From: Heterobasidion occidentale
Lineage: Eukaryota > Basidiomycota > Agaricomycetes > Russulales > Bondarzewiaceae
Reading direction: 5' to 3'
DNA length: 64,000 bases
NCBI GenBank assembly: GCA_039111635.1
Contig: JBCAQO010000002.1
Span: 3,534,001 to 3,598,000 of the forward strand
The position numbers and the translations under genes are program-made. Numbering within the stretch: the stretch's first letter is position 1; the number at the start of each line of letters is the position of its first letter. The notes beneath the pieces were generated by a model. That model did no database searches. It had not been told where the DNA came from and saw only the letters and a list, made by a program, of their open reading frames with translations. Of this stretch, positions 47,402-60,226 are shown piece after piece.

Positions 47402-47972
47402 ATGTCCTCCCGACCGAAACAGTCCATGTCTGAGCTCAAGCTCCGCCGACTTCTCGAACACAACCAGCGTCTGCGAGAGGACCTCGCGCGCCCGCGCATA
47501 CGCGTGAGCGAGGCCAGCGCGAGCCTCATCCGGTATTGCAAGACAACGAAAGACCACCTGGTACGTAGTTCGCTCCCGTCCCCCCCTCCATTTCCTCCAT
47601 TTTTCTGCGCACATTTCACGGCAAAGTCGGTACCATAATACCCCGCTCCGGGCGTTTCGTAATCGTGCCGCTCGGAAGCATCCCCGCTCCATTTCCTGTC
47701 ATGAAGCCTCAATTTCACCTCGCTCAGTGTCCGTCGACGCTCAAACACCGAGCGGGCGGCGGAGGCGGTGGCGCCGGGAATATGTGCGATTGCGTCGTCC
47801 TGCCCTTCTCCACCTCTGCGCTTCCACTTTCGTCTCATCATTCGGAGCACGAGGCGTAGTGACGCTGACTGTCTATTCTTTGCTGCAGGTGCCATCCGTT
47901 TGGGGACCCGTGGGCAAAAACGAGGATCCATACGCACCACAGACGAGTGGAGGATGCTGTCTCGTGCAATGA
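47402..47972 (+). CDS. G-protein gamma subunit, paralogue 2 (right copy)
   Basis: Exons 47402-47560 and 47889-47972. The protein is identical to that of 29050-29622, ending CLVQ. The intron is two bases shorter than in the left copy (C-run and G differences). Confidence 0.9.
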
Positions 47973-48068
47973 TTCCCCTCCCTCCCTCGTCTTGTCTCTC
48001 TATCCTCCACAGTCAACAGTGTCCCACATACCATTCATGCTCACCGCACCGCCGATGCTCCCGTATCA

Positions 48069-48092
48069 GCTCGCTCGCTCGCTCGCTCGCTC
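48069..48092 (+). repeat. (GCTC)n microsatellite
   Basis: Six units, in the 3' flank of G-gamma 2. The counterpart is at 29719-29742. A (CTAT)n run follows at about 48248-48272. Confidence 0.8.
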
Positions 48093-49781
48093 TTTCTTCT
48101 CGCACCGACTCTCGCTTCGTCTCTCTCCCTTTTCTTATATTCCCCCGCCTGCGCCTCGGTTTCTCCTCTTTGCTTCTATGAATTTCTGACCGGCCTCATC
48201 TTTCTCTGTGCATTCATATATATTCTGTCTTTCACATACGCACAACCCATCTATCTATCTATCGATCTATCTCTTGTTACCCTCACGGCTCCCGCCCGTC
48301 TGCTTGGTTGTCCCTTTGTCCGTGCGAGGACCGTGTGGGTGAAGTCTCGTCCCTTCTCTGGCTCCTTCGCCGATCCCCGTACGTGTTTGGATCGTGTGCG
48401 AAGTCGAGACATATGGGGTAGGAGGTAGGGAGTGGAAGGTAACAAGGGGAAGGGGCGACCGTGGCTGCCGACGCCGTTGTGTATATATCAAAGGAGGACG
48501 CCGTGACATATAGGATTGAATTTCTTGCTGTTGCTCTCGCTTGGCGGCCTCAATCTTGATGCGACGCGCGCGGGTAGTGGGCAGGAACATAAGCGCAAGC
48601 ACACTCCTTGGGTAGGAAGCCGAAGCGGTGTGGGTGTAGGGGTGGATCCACTTGGACCCACTGCGCCGTAACTGTTGCCCATGATTGCGTTCTTAATCGT
48701 AGTTATTTATATATTTATTTTGATCCTCTTCCATCCGTTCCACCCCACTATTATCTTGACGCACCTTCCCTCGACACTCCAGCCTTCGCTCGAGTCGTTT
48801 ACGTGCTGCTGCTGCACCTCTTTCCATTTCGTATTTTCCTCGACCTAAATTCGTTTTGTCCAGCTCCTATCTTTGCCGTGTCTAGCGCACGAGACGCGAC
48901 TTATCTACGCTTCTCCGAGAGCGCTGCCTCTGCGCGTGTATGTACGAGTTCCTAGCTAGGCCGTGCCTTCCGTCCTGCGCGGCCGCGCGCACCGAGGCCT
49001 TCAAGGGCCTTCCTCAGCCAAGCCGCGCTGGGCGTCCTCGGCATTCGCGAGATGCGAGAGGTCGGGGACCGCGCGTCCCGTTCTGTGTTAAGACCTGACT
49101 CGCCGCGCACGGCTATCCACACGCTCAAACCTCCGGGTCGTGCAGACCCGCGACGCACATCGTACTGTGCGCCGACACGCATCGCCGTGCCTGTGTCGCG
49201 CTGTTGTGGCGAACCTGTGCAGCGAGCTACTTAGATGACTGATGGGCGATCGAGCGCGCGCCGGCGCAGATGTTTATACTTATATGTTCGCGGTTCCCCT
49301 GCGCGCGTCTCTGCCGCGCGTTGTATCCCCGCCGCCCAAAGCCGCCCGCGCGCGCTCGGGCGATGCGGCAATAACGAGCACGCATACGCCTGCGCCTATT
49401 GTCAGTTCCTCACGTCCAGCGGAAACCGAAATGGAACAAGGGGCACATCACGCTGCGACGACGGCAACATCGGCGGTAGCACCCCGGTGCCCATACGCGG
49501 TAGTATTGCGTCCTTTTGACGGCTGAACGTGCGTGGACGGCAGACAATAAGTAGGCAGACAAGGTGAATGAGACGGTTGACGGAGCTGCGTGCATTCCGA
49601 GAAGATCCACGCGCCCGGGCTTGATGCATGCGTGATATGCCCGAGCAAATGAATCCATCATTCCATGTTCGGTGCGGTGATGGGCGGCTAACATGCTATG
49701 GACGCTGGGCGCCAGACGTGAGGTACGCAGCACGTGAGGCGCGCAGAGTGCGAGGCCAGAGGAGGCGGTCGGGCCAGAGGC

Positions 49782-50584
49782 TCAGAGCGACTCGATGAAC
49801 TTGCGCACTTGCGCCTCGGGCAGTGCGCCGATGAACTGGCTGATGGGCTGGCCGTCTTTGAACGCGACGACGGTCGGGAGCGAGCGGATCTATGGGCAGG
49901 AGATACCGGCGATGCGAGGACGCGTGAGAGCGAGGGAGATGGATGGGAGATGCGTGGAGCGAGTGCATAGGTGTCCGGTGTACGTGGACGCAGAGCACGG
50001 TGAGCCGCTGATGTGCGCAGAATGGGACGGACGCACCTTGTGTTGCTGTGCGAGGGCTACCTCCGCGTCTGTGTCGACGGTGATGAGGTCAAGAGGCAGT
50101 CCGCTGCCCGACTTGACGGACTCGTCCGCGGTGACGCGCTCGAGGATGGGCGAGAGCGTCTTGCACGGCCCACACCAGCTGAGTTGCGTGCGCGGGAGCA
50201 AGGGACACGTTAGAGCGAGATATCACCGGCGAGCAAGGGTCTCGTGTGAGTGGATGGGGAAAGTTAAAAGGTAAAGACGATGCGCAGGGCGTACTCGGCG
50301 TAAAAGTCTACGAGGACGACGCGGTCGGCCGTGTGGGATGGCGAGGTCACCTTGTCGAAGGTCTATAAGAGCAACCGAGATAGGATCAGTTGCGAGTACG
50401 TATTTAGCGCGGAACGCGGGAAGAGGCTGGGCTGTTGTTGTTCGCGAATATGAATGGTCGGTAAGGGGATAGAAGGGCGACGTACCGGTTTATCTGCATT
50501 GAGAAAGTGCTCTGCGCGGCGCGCGGAGGATGAAAATACGCGCGCGGATTGGCGAGTGCAGCGGTAAAGCCTGGATGAGAACAT
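49782..50584 (-). CDS. mitochondrial thioredoxin (right copy)
   Basis: Same gene as 31435-32239, with identical spliced protein (WCGPC, cis-Pro loop SLPTV). The first intron is 2 bp shorter. Confidence 0.88.
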
Positions 50585-51317
50585 GTCTGACTATTTGCTG
50601 TCTGCAAGAGTGTCGCGACGGTTGGGGAGGGGAATGGCACTGAGCGCTCGGAGGTGGTATTCGAGGCCGAGATGGATTGCCGACTGGCGGAGAGAACGAG
50701 GTCGTCTCGGAGACCGGGGGACCGCTGGGGACGTCCACGGCCCAATTGCGTTACGAGTAGACAACGTGCGGGGAGCCAATCAGCGCAGTCCCTCGTCGTC
50801 TTGTCTAACTCGTATCCGCAGCGGCCAGCCGTCGTATCGCCGCCCGGGCGCTGGACAGCAGATGGGTGGAATGCACGCTACGATGCGTGCACAGGCCTCC
50901 AGACGACAAAGATCAAGGTATGCGCGTCGACACACGTCCATCGCGAGATGGGCAGAGATGCAGCTAGAAGAGGCAGCCAAAGTGCCTCAAGGAGGGAGCC
51001 TCCGCTGCCGTGGACCAGTCCCATTCCGGTTGTCAAGGGACCCGCTCACCTGATGCGCTCCCACCCGCTGGCCTGCCTTGCGTTATAAATGCAGTCGCCG
51101 CCCTTGTTTCGCCCTTCTTCACCCCAGTTGTCCCCCTCCCTCGAGCCTTTCTTTGTTGTTGTCCACGAGCAGGGTCAGTTCCCCTTTCTCTTTCTTCGTC
51201 CTCGATGCTAACCTCGTTCTCGCAGTCTCGCAAGCCCCTTCCTATTCATACCATTCGAAGACACGTTCATTGCTTTCAAATCCCTGCTCGTCTAATCAAC
51301 CTTCAACAACAATCAAA

Positions 51318-52114
51318 ATGCGCTTCTCCCCTGCTGCTGCTGTTCTCCCCGTTCTCGCCGCCTCGGTTTCGGCGCAGACTACCATCCAGGTCCAAGTCGG
51401 TGCTAACAATGGTCTTACTTACTCCCCGGAGAGGTGTGTGATCATCCTTCACATCATCGTCGCCTGAGATCGCCTTCTTACCTCTTTGTCGTTCCTAGCG
51501 TGAATGCAACTGTCGGTGACACGATCCAGTTCCTGTTCATGTCCAAGAACCACGTATGTCTGCCTTGGCTGGATTGTAATTGTTTCTCTGACAACGGTAT
51601 CTGATCCTCGTACAGACTGTGACCCAGTCCTCCTTCGCCTCCCCATGCGCCAACCTCTCTACGGGCGGCATCGACTCTGGCTTCCAGGCTGTCGCCGCTG
51701 GTGCCGCGACCGTCCCATCGTGGTCCTTCACCGTCAACGACACCAGCGCCCCTCTCTGGTTCTACTGCCGTCAAGTCGGGTGCGTTTCTTGCCTTTCATT
51801 GTGATAAATGAACTTTCTCACACGAGCAACGTCTCTACAGTCACTGCGTTAAGGGAATGGTCTTCGCTGTCAACCCCACCGCCGCCAAGACGTTCACGGC
51901 CTTCCAGGCTGCCGCCAACGCGTCGGGTTCGACCACCACTTCCGCTTCTGGTTCCGCTGCATCCGGCTCGGCAGCAGCTACTGGCTCCAGCTCTGCGTCC
52001 GGCTCTGTGGCCTCGCCATCTGGATCAGCGACCGCCAACGGAGCCATGGCTCACGGCGCCCGTGCTGGTGCCGTCCTCGCCGCGCTTGGTTTCGCTGCCG
52101 GCTTAGTCCTTTAA
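51318..52114 (+). CDS. cupredoxin-domain GPI protein (right copy)
   Basis: Same gene as 32973-33769 with the same four exons. Residue 5 is Pro here (Leu in the left copy), within the signal peptide. Confidence 0.86.
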
Positions 52115-52527
52115 GCCAGTTCCTATGCTCTCCCGCGGCGTTCGGTAGACGTGGACTGTGACCGTACTTTTTCATTGCATCGGACGCGCGTTTTGATACC
52201 TCGGTTTTTTCTTTCGCTGTTGGAGGATTTGGTTTCGGCGCGGATTTCTGTCCACGTACTTGCTCCCCCTGCTTTGCTTTCTTTCTTTTGGTATTGGTAC
52301 TGGTACTGTACGGATAGCTGGGCTACGTAGCGACAACGCAATAGAAACGACGGGAGCGAAAATGCCCTGTGGGCGTGTGTGAACGTGTGAGGGCGAACTT
52401 ACGTTGTCTTCGATCATGTTCGCAGGAAAATGAGGTCGGGCGTGTCGGTGACGCAGGGGAACATGATTGTCGTCTGATGTGCGGACAGCGCGTGTGGTAG
52501 GCATCTGATCCCAATGATGCTACGAGA

Positions 52528-53519
52528 TTAATTGGTAGTGACGCAGTCAAAGTACGCGCAGAAATTTCCCTTGTCATGTCGAAGCCTGATGCGTTGCAAG
52601 GCCTGGTCCAAGTCCCTTGCAGTATCGTCAGCGTGGTTGACCGACGTCACAAAGAAACTGATGGCAGTCGCTCGAGGCCGCGCAACGGCGTGTAGCCAGT
52701 CAGGGTCACAGGTGCCAACGACCCCATGAAGTCACAGAATGACGAAATTCGACACGCAGCTGGGCTGAGGCTGAGCCAGGTCGCCCGGTGAAACCTTGAC
52801 GAGACTCGGATGGAACTGGGGGGTAAGGGCGGCTGCTCCGAGATCAGGGGTCGCGCGTTCAAATGCCCCATTGGCATACTGTCCTGGGCAGGAGCTCGCA
52901 GGAGGCGCACAAATGACGATGCGAGGAGCCTGCTGCAGGCCTTGTCAGAAGAAAGCGCAGTGTTTGAGCTGTTTGATCGGACGATCGAGAGGTCAGCGTC
53001 GGTGACGTCGGTGGGCGCCCTTTGTCAAACCGAAGGAGGGATGGAAAGGACTGGAAAGGGACGCTGCGGGTCGGGGAGAAGCTGGGAGAAGACACACAGG
53101 GGAGTGTGGAAGGTACGCGCGTGGGGGCAAGGTTGATGCTCGGGAAGAGGATCGGGGAGAGAAGTCGCGGGATAGGACCGTTATGGTGGAAATCGGTTGA
53201 GTGTGATCGTGACCGGTTTGGGGAAAGAGTTGTGGGAACCTTTTGGCTCACAGACCGGATTGTATCTACGTCTGTCCAGGAGGCCATCGAATCAGCAGAC
53301 TCTGTAATCGGTCAAAGGAGATTCGTTCAAAGATCTTGGATCTTACCCTGTTTCACCGAAGGCAAAGATCAAGATACCGAGGTACACGGCGGTTGGGTAT
53401 ATTTCAAGGACTCGGTACTCACTAGTCACTTACGCGCATTTGTCGAGCTTTTGCGAGCAGTTTGCAGGGACGAGCAGGGGCGACGCGTGAATGATGTGAC
53501 TTTCAGAAGCGTGATCCAT
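52528..53519 (-). CDS. unidentified multi-exon minus-strand gene (right copy)
   Basis: Counterpart of 34183-35175, with the same ATG (53519), GTAAGT donor, last exon and in-frame TGA. A one-base difference at about 53186 is in presumed intron sequence. Confidence 0.43.
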
Positions 53520-54057
53520 CGACACATGACGCGGCGGAGGCGGGGTCAAACGCGCACGCGCCCGGCTACTACACGCGCGGCGCGGAGGGTTGAACGTTAA
53601 AGACATAACGCGACAGAGGCGCGACGTACAAAAACACGAATTAGATACTGCCCGGGGCTCGGATCGTGCGCCGGCTCCTCACAGGCCTCATGCAACGGAA
53701 GGTGATAGTGATACGTCACCCGGGCCAGCCAGCCAGCGGGCGTGCGTGCAGGTGCTTGTCCCAGCGAGCGCCGCGATAGGTGTACTTAAACCCAAACGTC
53801 GAGGTTGTACACTGGGCGTAGGTACGCCCGAGAGGATTGGCCGTCGCTTTGGAGCTGGAAGCGGTGCGAAAGCGTGTATAAGTATCCCGACGACCTTGTT
53901 GGTGAGTGCGCATTTCGCCGGGCGTTATCAGATGCACATGCTCACCTGCGTTATTGTGTTCCGCTCCCACCCCGCCCCCGCTCCCGCCCTGCCTCTGCCT
54001 CTGGCACTGCCTTTACATGTGCACCCTGCTGTCTAGTGCGTGATCCACGCCGACGGC

Positions 54058-54555
54058 ATGACGAACGACGCACGACTCATGACCATGCCCTCGCCCACGG
54101 CACCCGCGAAAAACGTCTACCCTCTCATCGTCGCACAGTACGCCATCAAGGGGCACCGCCGGCGCACGGAGCACTGGGCGCTCGTGCTGCTCTACTCGCG
54201 CCTGCACGGGCTCAAGCTTGAGCTCAAGGGCAACACCGACACGTTCACGTACCTCACCGAGCGCCTCACCGCGTTCGAGCGCGCACAAGACCTTCGTGGC
54301 GGGTGCCTCGTGGGGTGGGTCGACGCCGAGCGCGTGCAGGCTCTCGTCGATCGCCTGAAGAAGGTCCGTGTACGACGCAACGACCCTGCGTGGGATGGCC
54401 AGGACTGGGTGATGGAAGCGCTGAGGGCGCTGAAAGAGGAGCATATGGTGTTCAGCAGGGTGGACGAAAACTTGTTGAGGACCGAGCTGATGGAGGAGCT
54501 GGAGAGATCTGAGAGCGGACTTGGCGAGACGGTTGAGGAGAGGTTATTCCCTTGA
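54058..54555 (+). CDS. DUF6914-like small fungal protein (right copy, intact)
   Basis: 165 aa, single exon, first ATG at 54058; a GTG 18 bases upstream is in frame but is not a eukaryotic start. NVYPLIVAQYAIKGHRRRTE leads into HWALVLLY, and later come RNDPAWDGQDWVMEALRALK and LLRTELMEELERSE. The HWAL segment plus DPAW..WV.EAL is the pattern I associate with DUF6914, a family expanded in Agaricomycetes with no known function. No signal peptide or membrane segment is visible, so it is probably cytosolic. The left copy (35713-36209) is frame-broken by homopolymer differences. Confidence 0.6.
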   Translation: MTNDARLMTMPSPTAPAKNVYPLIVAQYAIKGHRRRTEHWALVLLYSRLHGLKLELKGNTDTFTYLTERLTAFERAQDLRGGCLVGWVDAERVQALVDRLKKVRVRRNDPAWDGQDWVMEALRALKEEHMVFSRVDENLLRTELMEELERSESGLGETVEERLFP

Positions 54556-55241
54556 ATGCAGGCTGGACAGACTTCGTTTTCATGGCGAGGGGATATATGG
54601 CTGCAGAGCGGTACGGTCTTGCTCGACCCGTTGGAGACATCGATGGAGATGCACAGCGAGAGTCGGTGGAACACGGACTGGAGTGCAATTTTTTGATTTT
54701 TGGGGTCGAAGAATATCGGGTAGACCAGGCTAGATTATAACGTAGGACTGGATGCCAGCTTAAAGACCTCGTGAGCGATTTCGCGCATAGAACTTTCCAG
54801 AGAGCATAAGGCCAGCGATAGATTTTCTTTAAGTTTGGAGCACAGTTCGAGGCACTTGACATCTGCATATACTCAAATGGTGGGTCGACACGTTGACAGG
54901 ACAAGCCAGACACGCAGGCCAGTCGGTTTTCGTAATGGGGAGAAAGAAGACGAATGGTGGGACCAGAAATTCGCTGCGTTGCCGCACAAAAATCGACTAT
55001 AGGAATATTTGATGCTTCCCATTACATGCACAACAAGAAACAGAACAGCTTGGATTATTGACCACTTTCAAGCTGAAGCAGGCTTCGGCTCAAGGCAAGT
55101 GAAGGGAGGGTTGTGACGTATGATTCCGGATTAGGCAACTGTGGTATACGTCTGCCCCCCGGCATACATACACGTAAACAAAGTCCTCTAGTGCCTGGAA
55201 TCATTCACGGGCCTTCATAGCGGGCTCACTCGCTGCCCACC

Positions 55242-58200
55242 ATGGATGCCATCCGGATTTCGAAGGTGCGTGTCTTTGTGGCAAGACTTTATATCTCATA
55301 GATTTGACTTTCACTGTCAGGTTGAGACAGTGCTATGTAGCAAGCCCGGGAAGATATATTCGGGCACCCTTCATCTGACCGCCCACCATCTTATCCTCTC
55401 CTCGAGCGATGACGCTGAATCAGAGATGTGGGCGAGTCCTTCTCTCGACTGTTATGTTACCAGGTTGGATTTATTACGCGCAGGTACCGTACCCTTTGAT
55501 CGCTCTGGTAACGCGCCTCCCGCAAACTCTGAGTGGCCAATGTCCCATTAATTTTCGATGTCGGACGTTTGAGTCATTCTCGTTATTTTTTGATAGAGAG
55601 GACGAGGCATTAGACGTTTTTGAAAGCGTGAAAGAATTAACCGTCTCTCGTGCGTTCTCCTCGATTTCTTTGTGCTGGATGCTCTCACACTATCTGCTTG
55701 CAGCGTCTATAACACAGCTCTACGCGTTCTTTTACACACCAAATCCACCACTTACCGCCAACGATGGCTGGTCTTTGTACTCTGTTAGAGAAGAGTTTGG
55801 TCGTATGGGAGTCGGCGCACGTACAAAAGCCTGGCGTTTCACCGACATAAACAAAGACTACACCGTACGCCATTCACTTTGTGTATGATCAATATCATTC
55901 ACGTGTAACATTCAGTATTCGGTCGACGTCTAGTTCTCCCCCACGTATCCTGCGCGATTGGTCGTCCCGACAAGGATCAGCGACGCGACACTACAGTATG
56001 CTGCCAAGTATCGAAGCAAGGGGAGAATTCCTGCGCTAACATATTTGCACTGGGCTAATTATGTATGCCTCTTCCATTGTTCCTCCCCGAACATCACTGA
56101 ACATTGTGCGGACATGTAGGGCAGCATCACGCGGTCAAGTCAGCCAATGGTCGGGCTGACGAACGCACGTTCCGTTCAAGACGAAAAGCTTGTCGAAGCT
56201 GCATTTCAATCTCATTTTTCTCCTGAATCTCGAGCTGCCACTGCCCCTGTCTACGGCGCTACTACCACAAATCTCATTGTCGACGCACGCCCGACGACAA
56301 ATGCCATGGCCAATACCGCCAAGGGCGCTGGTACGGAGAATATGGACCACTACAAAGATTGCAAGAAGGTGTATCTCGGTATCGATCATATACATGCGAT
56401 GCGGGAATCGCTTGCCCGAGTAGTGGAGGTCCTCCGAGAGACTGAGGCGCTCTCTGCGAGCGTGAGTGGCGATGTCCCAGGAAGTGCACCTCTGATCCCG
56501 CTTGATCGACAAGCGCTACGCAAGACTGGGTGGCTGCGACATATTTCAGGTATCCTGGAAGGCACCCACATTATCGTCCGGAATGTTCATGTGAACAACT
56601 CCCACGTATTAATCCATTGTTCAGATGGATGGGATCGCACGTCTCAGTTGTCCTCTATTGCCCAACTCTGCCTAGATCCTTTCTACCGGACTATTCGCGG
56701 TTTCCAAATCCTTATAGAGAAGGATTGGGTCAGCTTTGGGCACAAATTCCTCGATCGATGCGGCCATCTCTCATCCGAGAAGTTCTTCGTCGCACCTACA
56801 GAGACTGCTGGTGGCGGGGGCGGTGCAGAGGCTGCCCAGGCTTTTTTTGCATCTGTCCAGAATCGGTTCACCTCGAATAACCACATCAAAGAGACAAGCC
56901 CGGTCTTCCACCAATTTCTGGAAGCCGTGCGTAACATCCAGCGCCAATATCCCGATCGCTTCGAGTTCAACGAGCAGTTCCTTCGCAAACTTCACTACCA
57001 TCTCTACTCATGTCAATTTGGCACATTCCTGTTTAACACGGAGCGTGAACGTCGGACGGGCGCGCCGCCCCCTTGCGATACGACGGTCTCTATTTGGGAC
57101 TTTATGAACACAGCGCCACAGTGTTCGGAGTATGTGAACCCTTCCTACAACTCGGACCTAGACGACCCAGCCAGCAGGGCTCCGAAAGCGGACCAGGGCG
57201 TTTTGATTCCAAATTCGAAAGACGTGCGGTTCTGGAGTGAACTGTACGGGAAGGGAGATGAGGAGATGAATGGGCGATTTACGCTCGTGCAGCCTCAAGC
57301 GATTGAAGTGGTTGCACCAGTGGAATCGGTGGAGGACGACCCAGTGCTTATGGGTAGCAGGCCTTTGACGCCTAGTGCGAGGCCACTCCCTCCATCACGT
57401 ACGGTCACTCCAACTCCGGAGTCGGCGACGCCCTCATCAGCCTCATCAGCGCTGAATGTTTTGGGACCTGATATCATGCGCCGAGCGTCAAGCCCTTTGC
57501 CATCATCCCAACGAGAGGCATCAACTTCCCTTCTTTCTCCACCCTCTCCGTCCCGTTCTCGCCAACAGATAAGACCACCGGATGTCTTAGCTGGTACAAG
57601 TGTTGGTGTCCGTTCTATGTGGGGCAAACTCTCTTCGAATGCGAGTGCAGCGCTATCTGTAGTCCAAGGCGCATATGACGGCATGTCGAAGGATTTCCGT
57701 GGAGTGAATACGAGTGGGACGGGCACAAGTACTGGAGAAACGTCAGGCGAACTCCGTGCGCGTGACGAGCTATCTGCTTGGAGTCCTAACGAAGGAGGAG
57801 GAGAGGTGCGTGTTGCGGTCAGGCCGAGTACGTTTGCTGCTGCCTCGGCGAACCCTTGGGCCAGTGTCAAGGCGAAGCCGAACGTACCGTCGGTATTGAT
57901 CGACAACCCATGGAGCACGGTCCGATTGCCAGATCCGCTTCCTTCGTCCTGGACTGCCCAGACCCAGGCCCGTGCGACTAATAGTCATGCCCTATTAGGA
58001 GAATCTGCGGGGTCATTAGGACGGGTTGAGAGCCTTCCTGTTACTAGTGGGCTGGAGGGCCTTTCCCTTGATTCGGCCTTTGCGCAACCTGCTCCCAGAA
58101 GAGCGTCGACGCTCAATAGCAAACTGTGCTGGAACGGCAGGTAGAAGAGGCAAGACGGACACCTGCTCCGCCTCCAGAGCCTCTTTCAAAGACTGAAGAC

Positions 58201-58242
58201 CAGCCAATGATGACGGATCCACTGGGAGTTGGATTGATGTGA
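55242..58242 (+). CDS. myotubularin-family phosphatase (right copy, C-terminal frame break)
   Basis: Same gene as 36895-39896, including PH-GRAM and HCSDGWDRT. One C is missing near 58125, which shifts the frame and gives an early stop at 58142-58144. The left copy reads through to the TGA matching 58240-58242. Only the disordered tail is affected. Confidence 0.88.
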
Positions 58243-58707
58243 CCTGTAGATCTCGCGTCTTGTATTTGGATTCATTCGTGCGTCGTGCGTTCGTTTGAGT
58301 GGTACTTACAACAATTATTTTGTGTGTCGCAGCGTCTGGCGTATCATGTATTGCCTGCCTCGCCTCTGCGCATGGACGTAACGTCGTGACTCGTTCTAGG
58401 GAACGCTTCGAGCATCGGACACCGAGCATCGAGAGTGATTGTTGTATACTTTGACGCTGTCAAACGTACGTATATATGCAACACGCAGCAAGCAAGGTGT
58501 ATTTTTGCGTAAGGCCGGAAGACCGTCGAGCGCTCTTGTTCCCAGCCTCAGAGCTTCAGAAGAGGCTCATGATTGAGAAAATGGCGTGATGAAAGCTGAC
58601 GTAAGCGAAGCAATTTATGTTGACTTGAAAATAAGAACCGGGCAAGTCGCCCTTCTTCCACTGTCTTCCCCCCTCCCACCTTCCCTCTCCTCCGCTCTTC
58701 TTTCACG

Positions 58708-60226
58708 ATGCCTGCCAACGGATCTGTACGCGCCGCTCTCGAGCCAGGCCACTTCCTCTTCACGTCCGAGTCCGTTGGCGAGGGTCATCCCGGTTAGTTG
58801 TATTCAGTATAAGAACGACAGCATACATTGAGACGATCTGGAACAGATAAGATTTGTGACCAGGTGTCCGACGCCATCGTGAGTGTTGCATACTTTTGCT
58901 CACGAGGAATCAAACAATTTACCAAATCATCAATACAGCTCGATGCTTGCCTCGAGCAGGACCCCTTCTCCAAGGTTGCTTGCGAGACCGCCTCGAAGAC
59001 CGGCATGATCATGGTCTTCGGCGAGATCACCACCAAGGCCAACGTCGATTACCAGAAGGTCATCCGTAACGCGATCAAGGAGATTGGTTACGACTCTTCT
59101 GAGAAGGGCTTCGACTACAAGACCTGCAACATCCTCGTCGCCATCGAGCAGCAGTCGCCTGACATCGCCCAAGGTCTTGACCACGGATCGCTCGAGGATC
59201 ACGGTGCTGGTGACCAGGGCATCATGTTTGGCTATGCCACGGACGAGACCGAAGAACTCATGCCCTTGACCATCATGCTCGCGCACAAACTCAACGCTGC
59301 GATGGCTGTTGCGAGGCGATCGGGCGCTCTCCCTTGGTTGCGCCCCGATTCGAAGACCCAGGTCACCATTGAGTACAAAAAGGATGGCGGCGCTACCATC
59401 CCTCTTCGCGTCGATACCATCGTCATCTCTACTCAGCACGCTGAGTCGGTCTCGACCGAGGAACTTCGCAGGGAAATCCTTGAGAAAATCGTGAAGCAGG
59501 TCATCCCGGCCAAACTGCTTGATGACCGCACCGTCTATCACGTCGGTCTCCGTTCTAGACTTGATTACAGTTCTTGATTGTTGACGTCATATTTCTTGCC
59601 AGATTCAACCCTCTGGCCGCTTCGTTATTGGTGGCCCTCAGGGTGATGCTGGTCTGACTGGCCGCAAGATCATCGTCGACACTTACGGTGGTTGGGGTGC
59701 GCACGGTGGAGGTGCCTTCTCTGGCAAGGATTTCTCCAAGGTCGATCGCTCTGCCGCCTACACCGCTCGTTGGATCGGTTAGTATTCGTTTCTGGGTCCT
59801 TCGGCCCTTTCCTGAAATTGTTTTTTGCAGCTAAGTCTCTTGTGGCGGCTGGCCTCGCGCGCCGAGCCCTTGTTCAGCTTTCCTACGCTATCGGCGTTGC
59901 CGAGCCCTTGTCGATCTACGTCGACACTTACGGCACTGGCAAGAAGACTGACGAGGAGATTGTTGCTATTATCCGCAAGAACTGGGATCTCCGGCCCGGT
60001 GTCATTGGTGGGTGTTGATCCTATTTTCTTTGAGACTATGGAGCTGAGCAATATCCGGACCATCAGTCAAGCAGCTCGATCTGCAAAAGCCCATCTACCG
60101 TAAGACTGCCTCCTACGGGCACTTCGGTAGGTCAATTTGTATCTGCGAAGATGTCCTCTTCTCACCTTCTTTGTTCTAGGAAACCCTGCTTACAACTGGG
60201 AGAAGCCTAAGCAGCTCATTCTTTGA
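58708..60226 (+). CDS. S-adenosylmethionine synthetase, complete
   Basis: Makes S-adenosylmethionine from methionine and ATP in the cytosol. Starts [16 protein letters not shown]. Spliced exons give [20 protein letters not shown] (ATP-binding His and metal ligands), the signature hexapeptide in [17 protein letters not shown], and [20 protein letters not shown]. The P-loop-like GGGAFSGKD and the C-terminus WEKPKQLIL follow, with TGA at 60224-60226. Introns follow GHP, DAI, VYH, ARWI, PGVI and HFG. Length (about 395 aa) and motifs are normal for eukaryotic MAT. The block ends inside this gene, and only this copy is complete. ADE4 lies downstream in the same direction. Confidence 0.93.

Larger units (their letters stand above)
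41915..60163. repeat. right copy of the ~18.25 kb duplicated block (probably contig start)
   Basis: Matches 23558-41814 base for base apart from scattered homopolymer indels and a handful of substitutions. Position 60163 corresponds to 41814, after which unique sequence resumes inside the SAM synthetase gene. Confidence 0.95.

Noticed and set aside
23558..60163. A genuine recent segmental duplication of about 18 kb
   Set aside because: The copies meet only through a ~100-N gap with suffix-prefix geometry, and differences are reciprocal homopolymer indels. An unmerged contig overlap explains all of this more simply.
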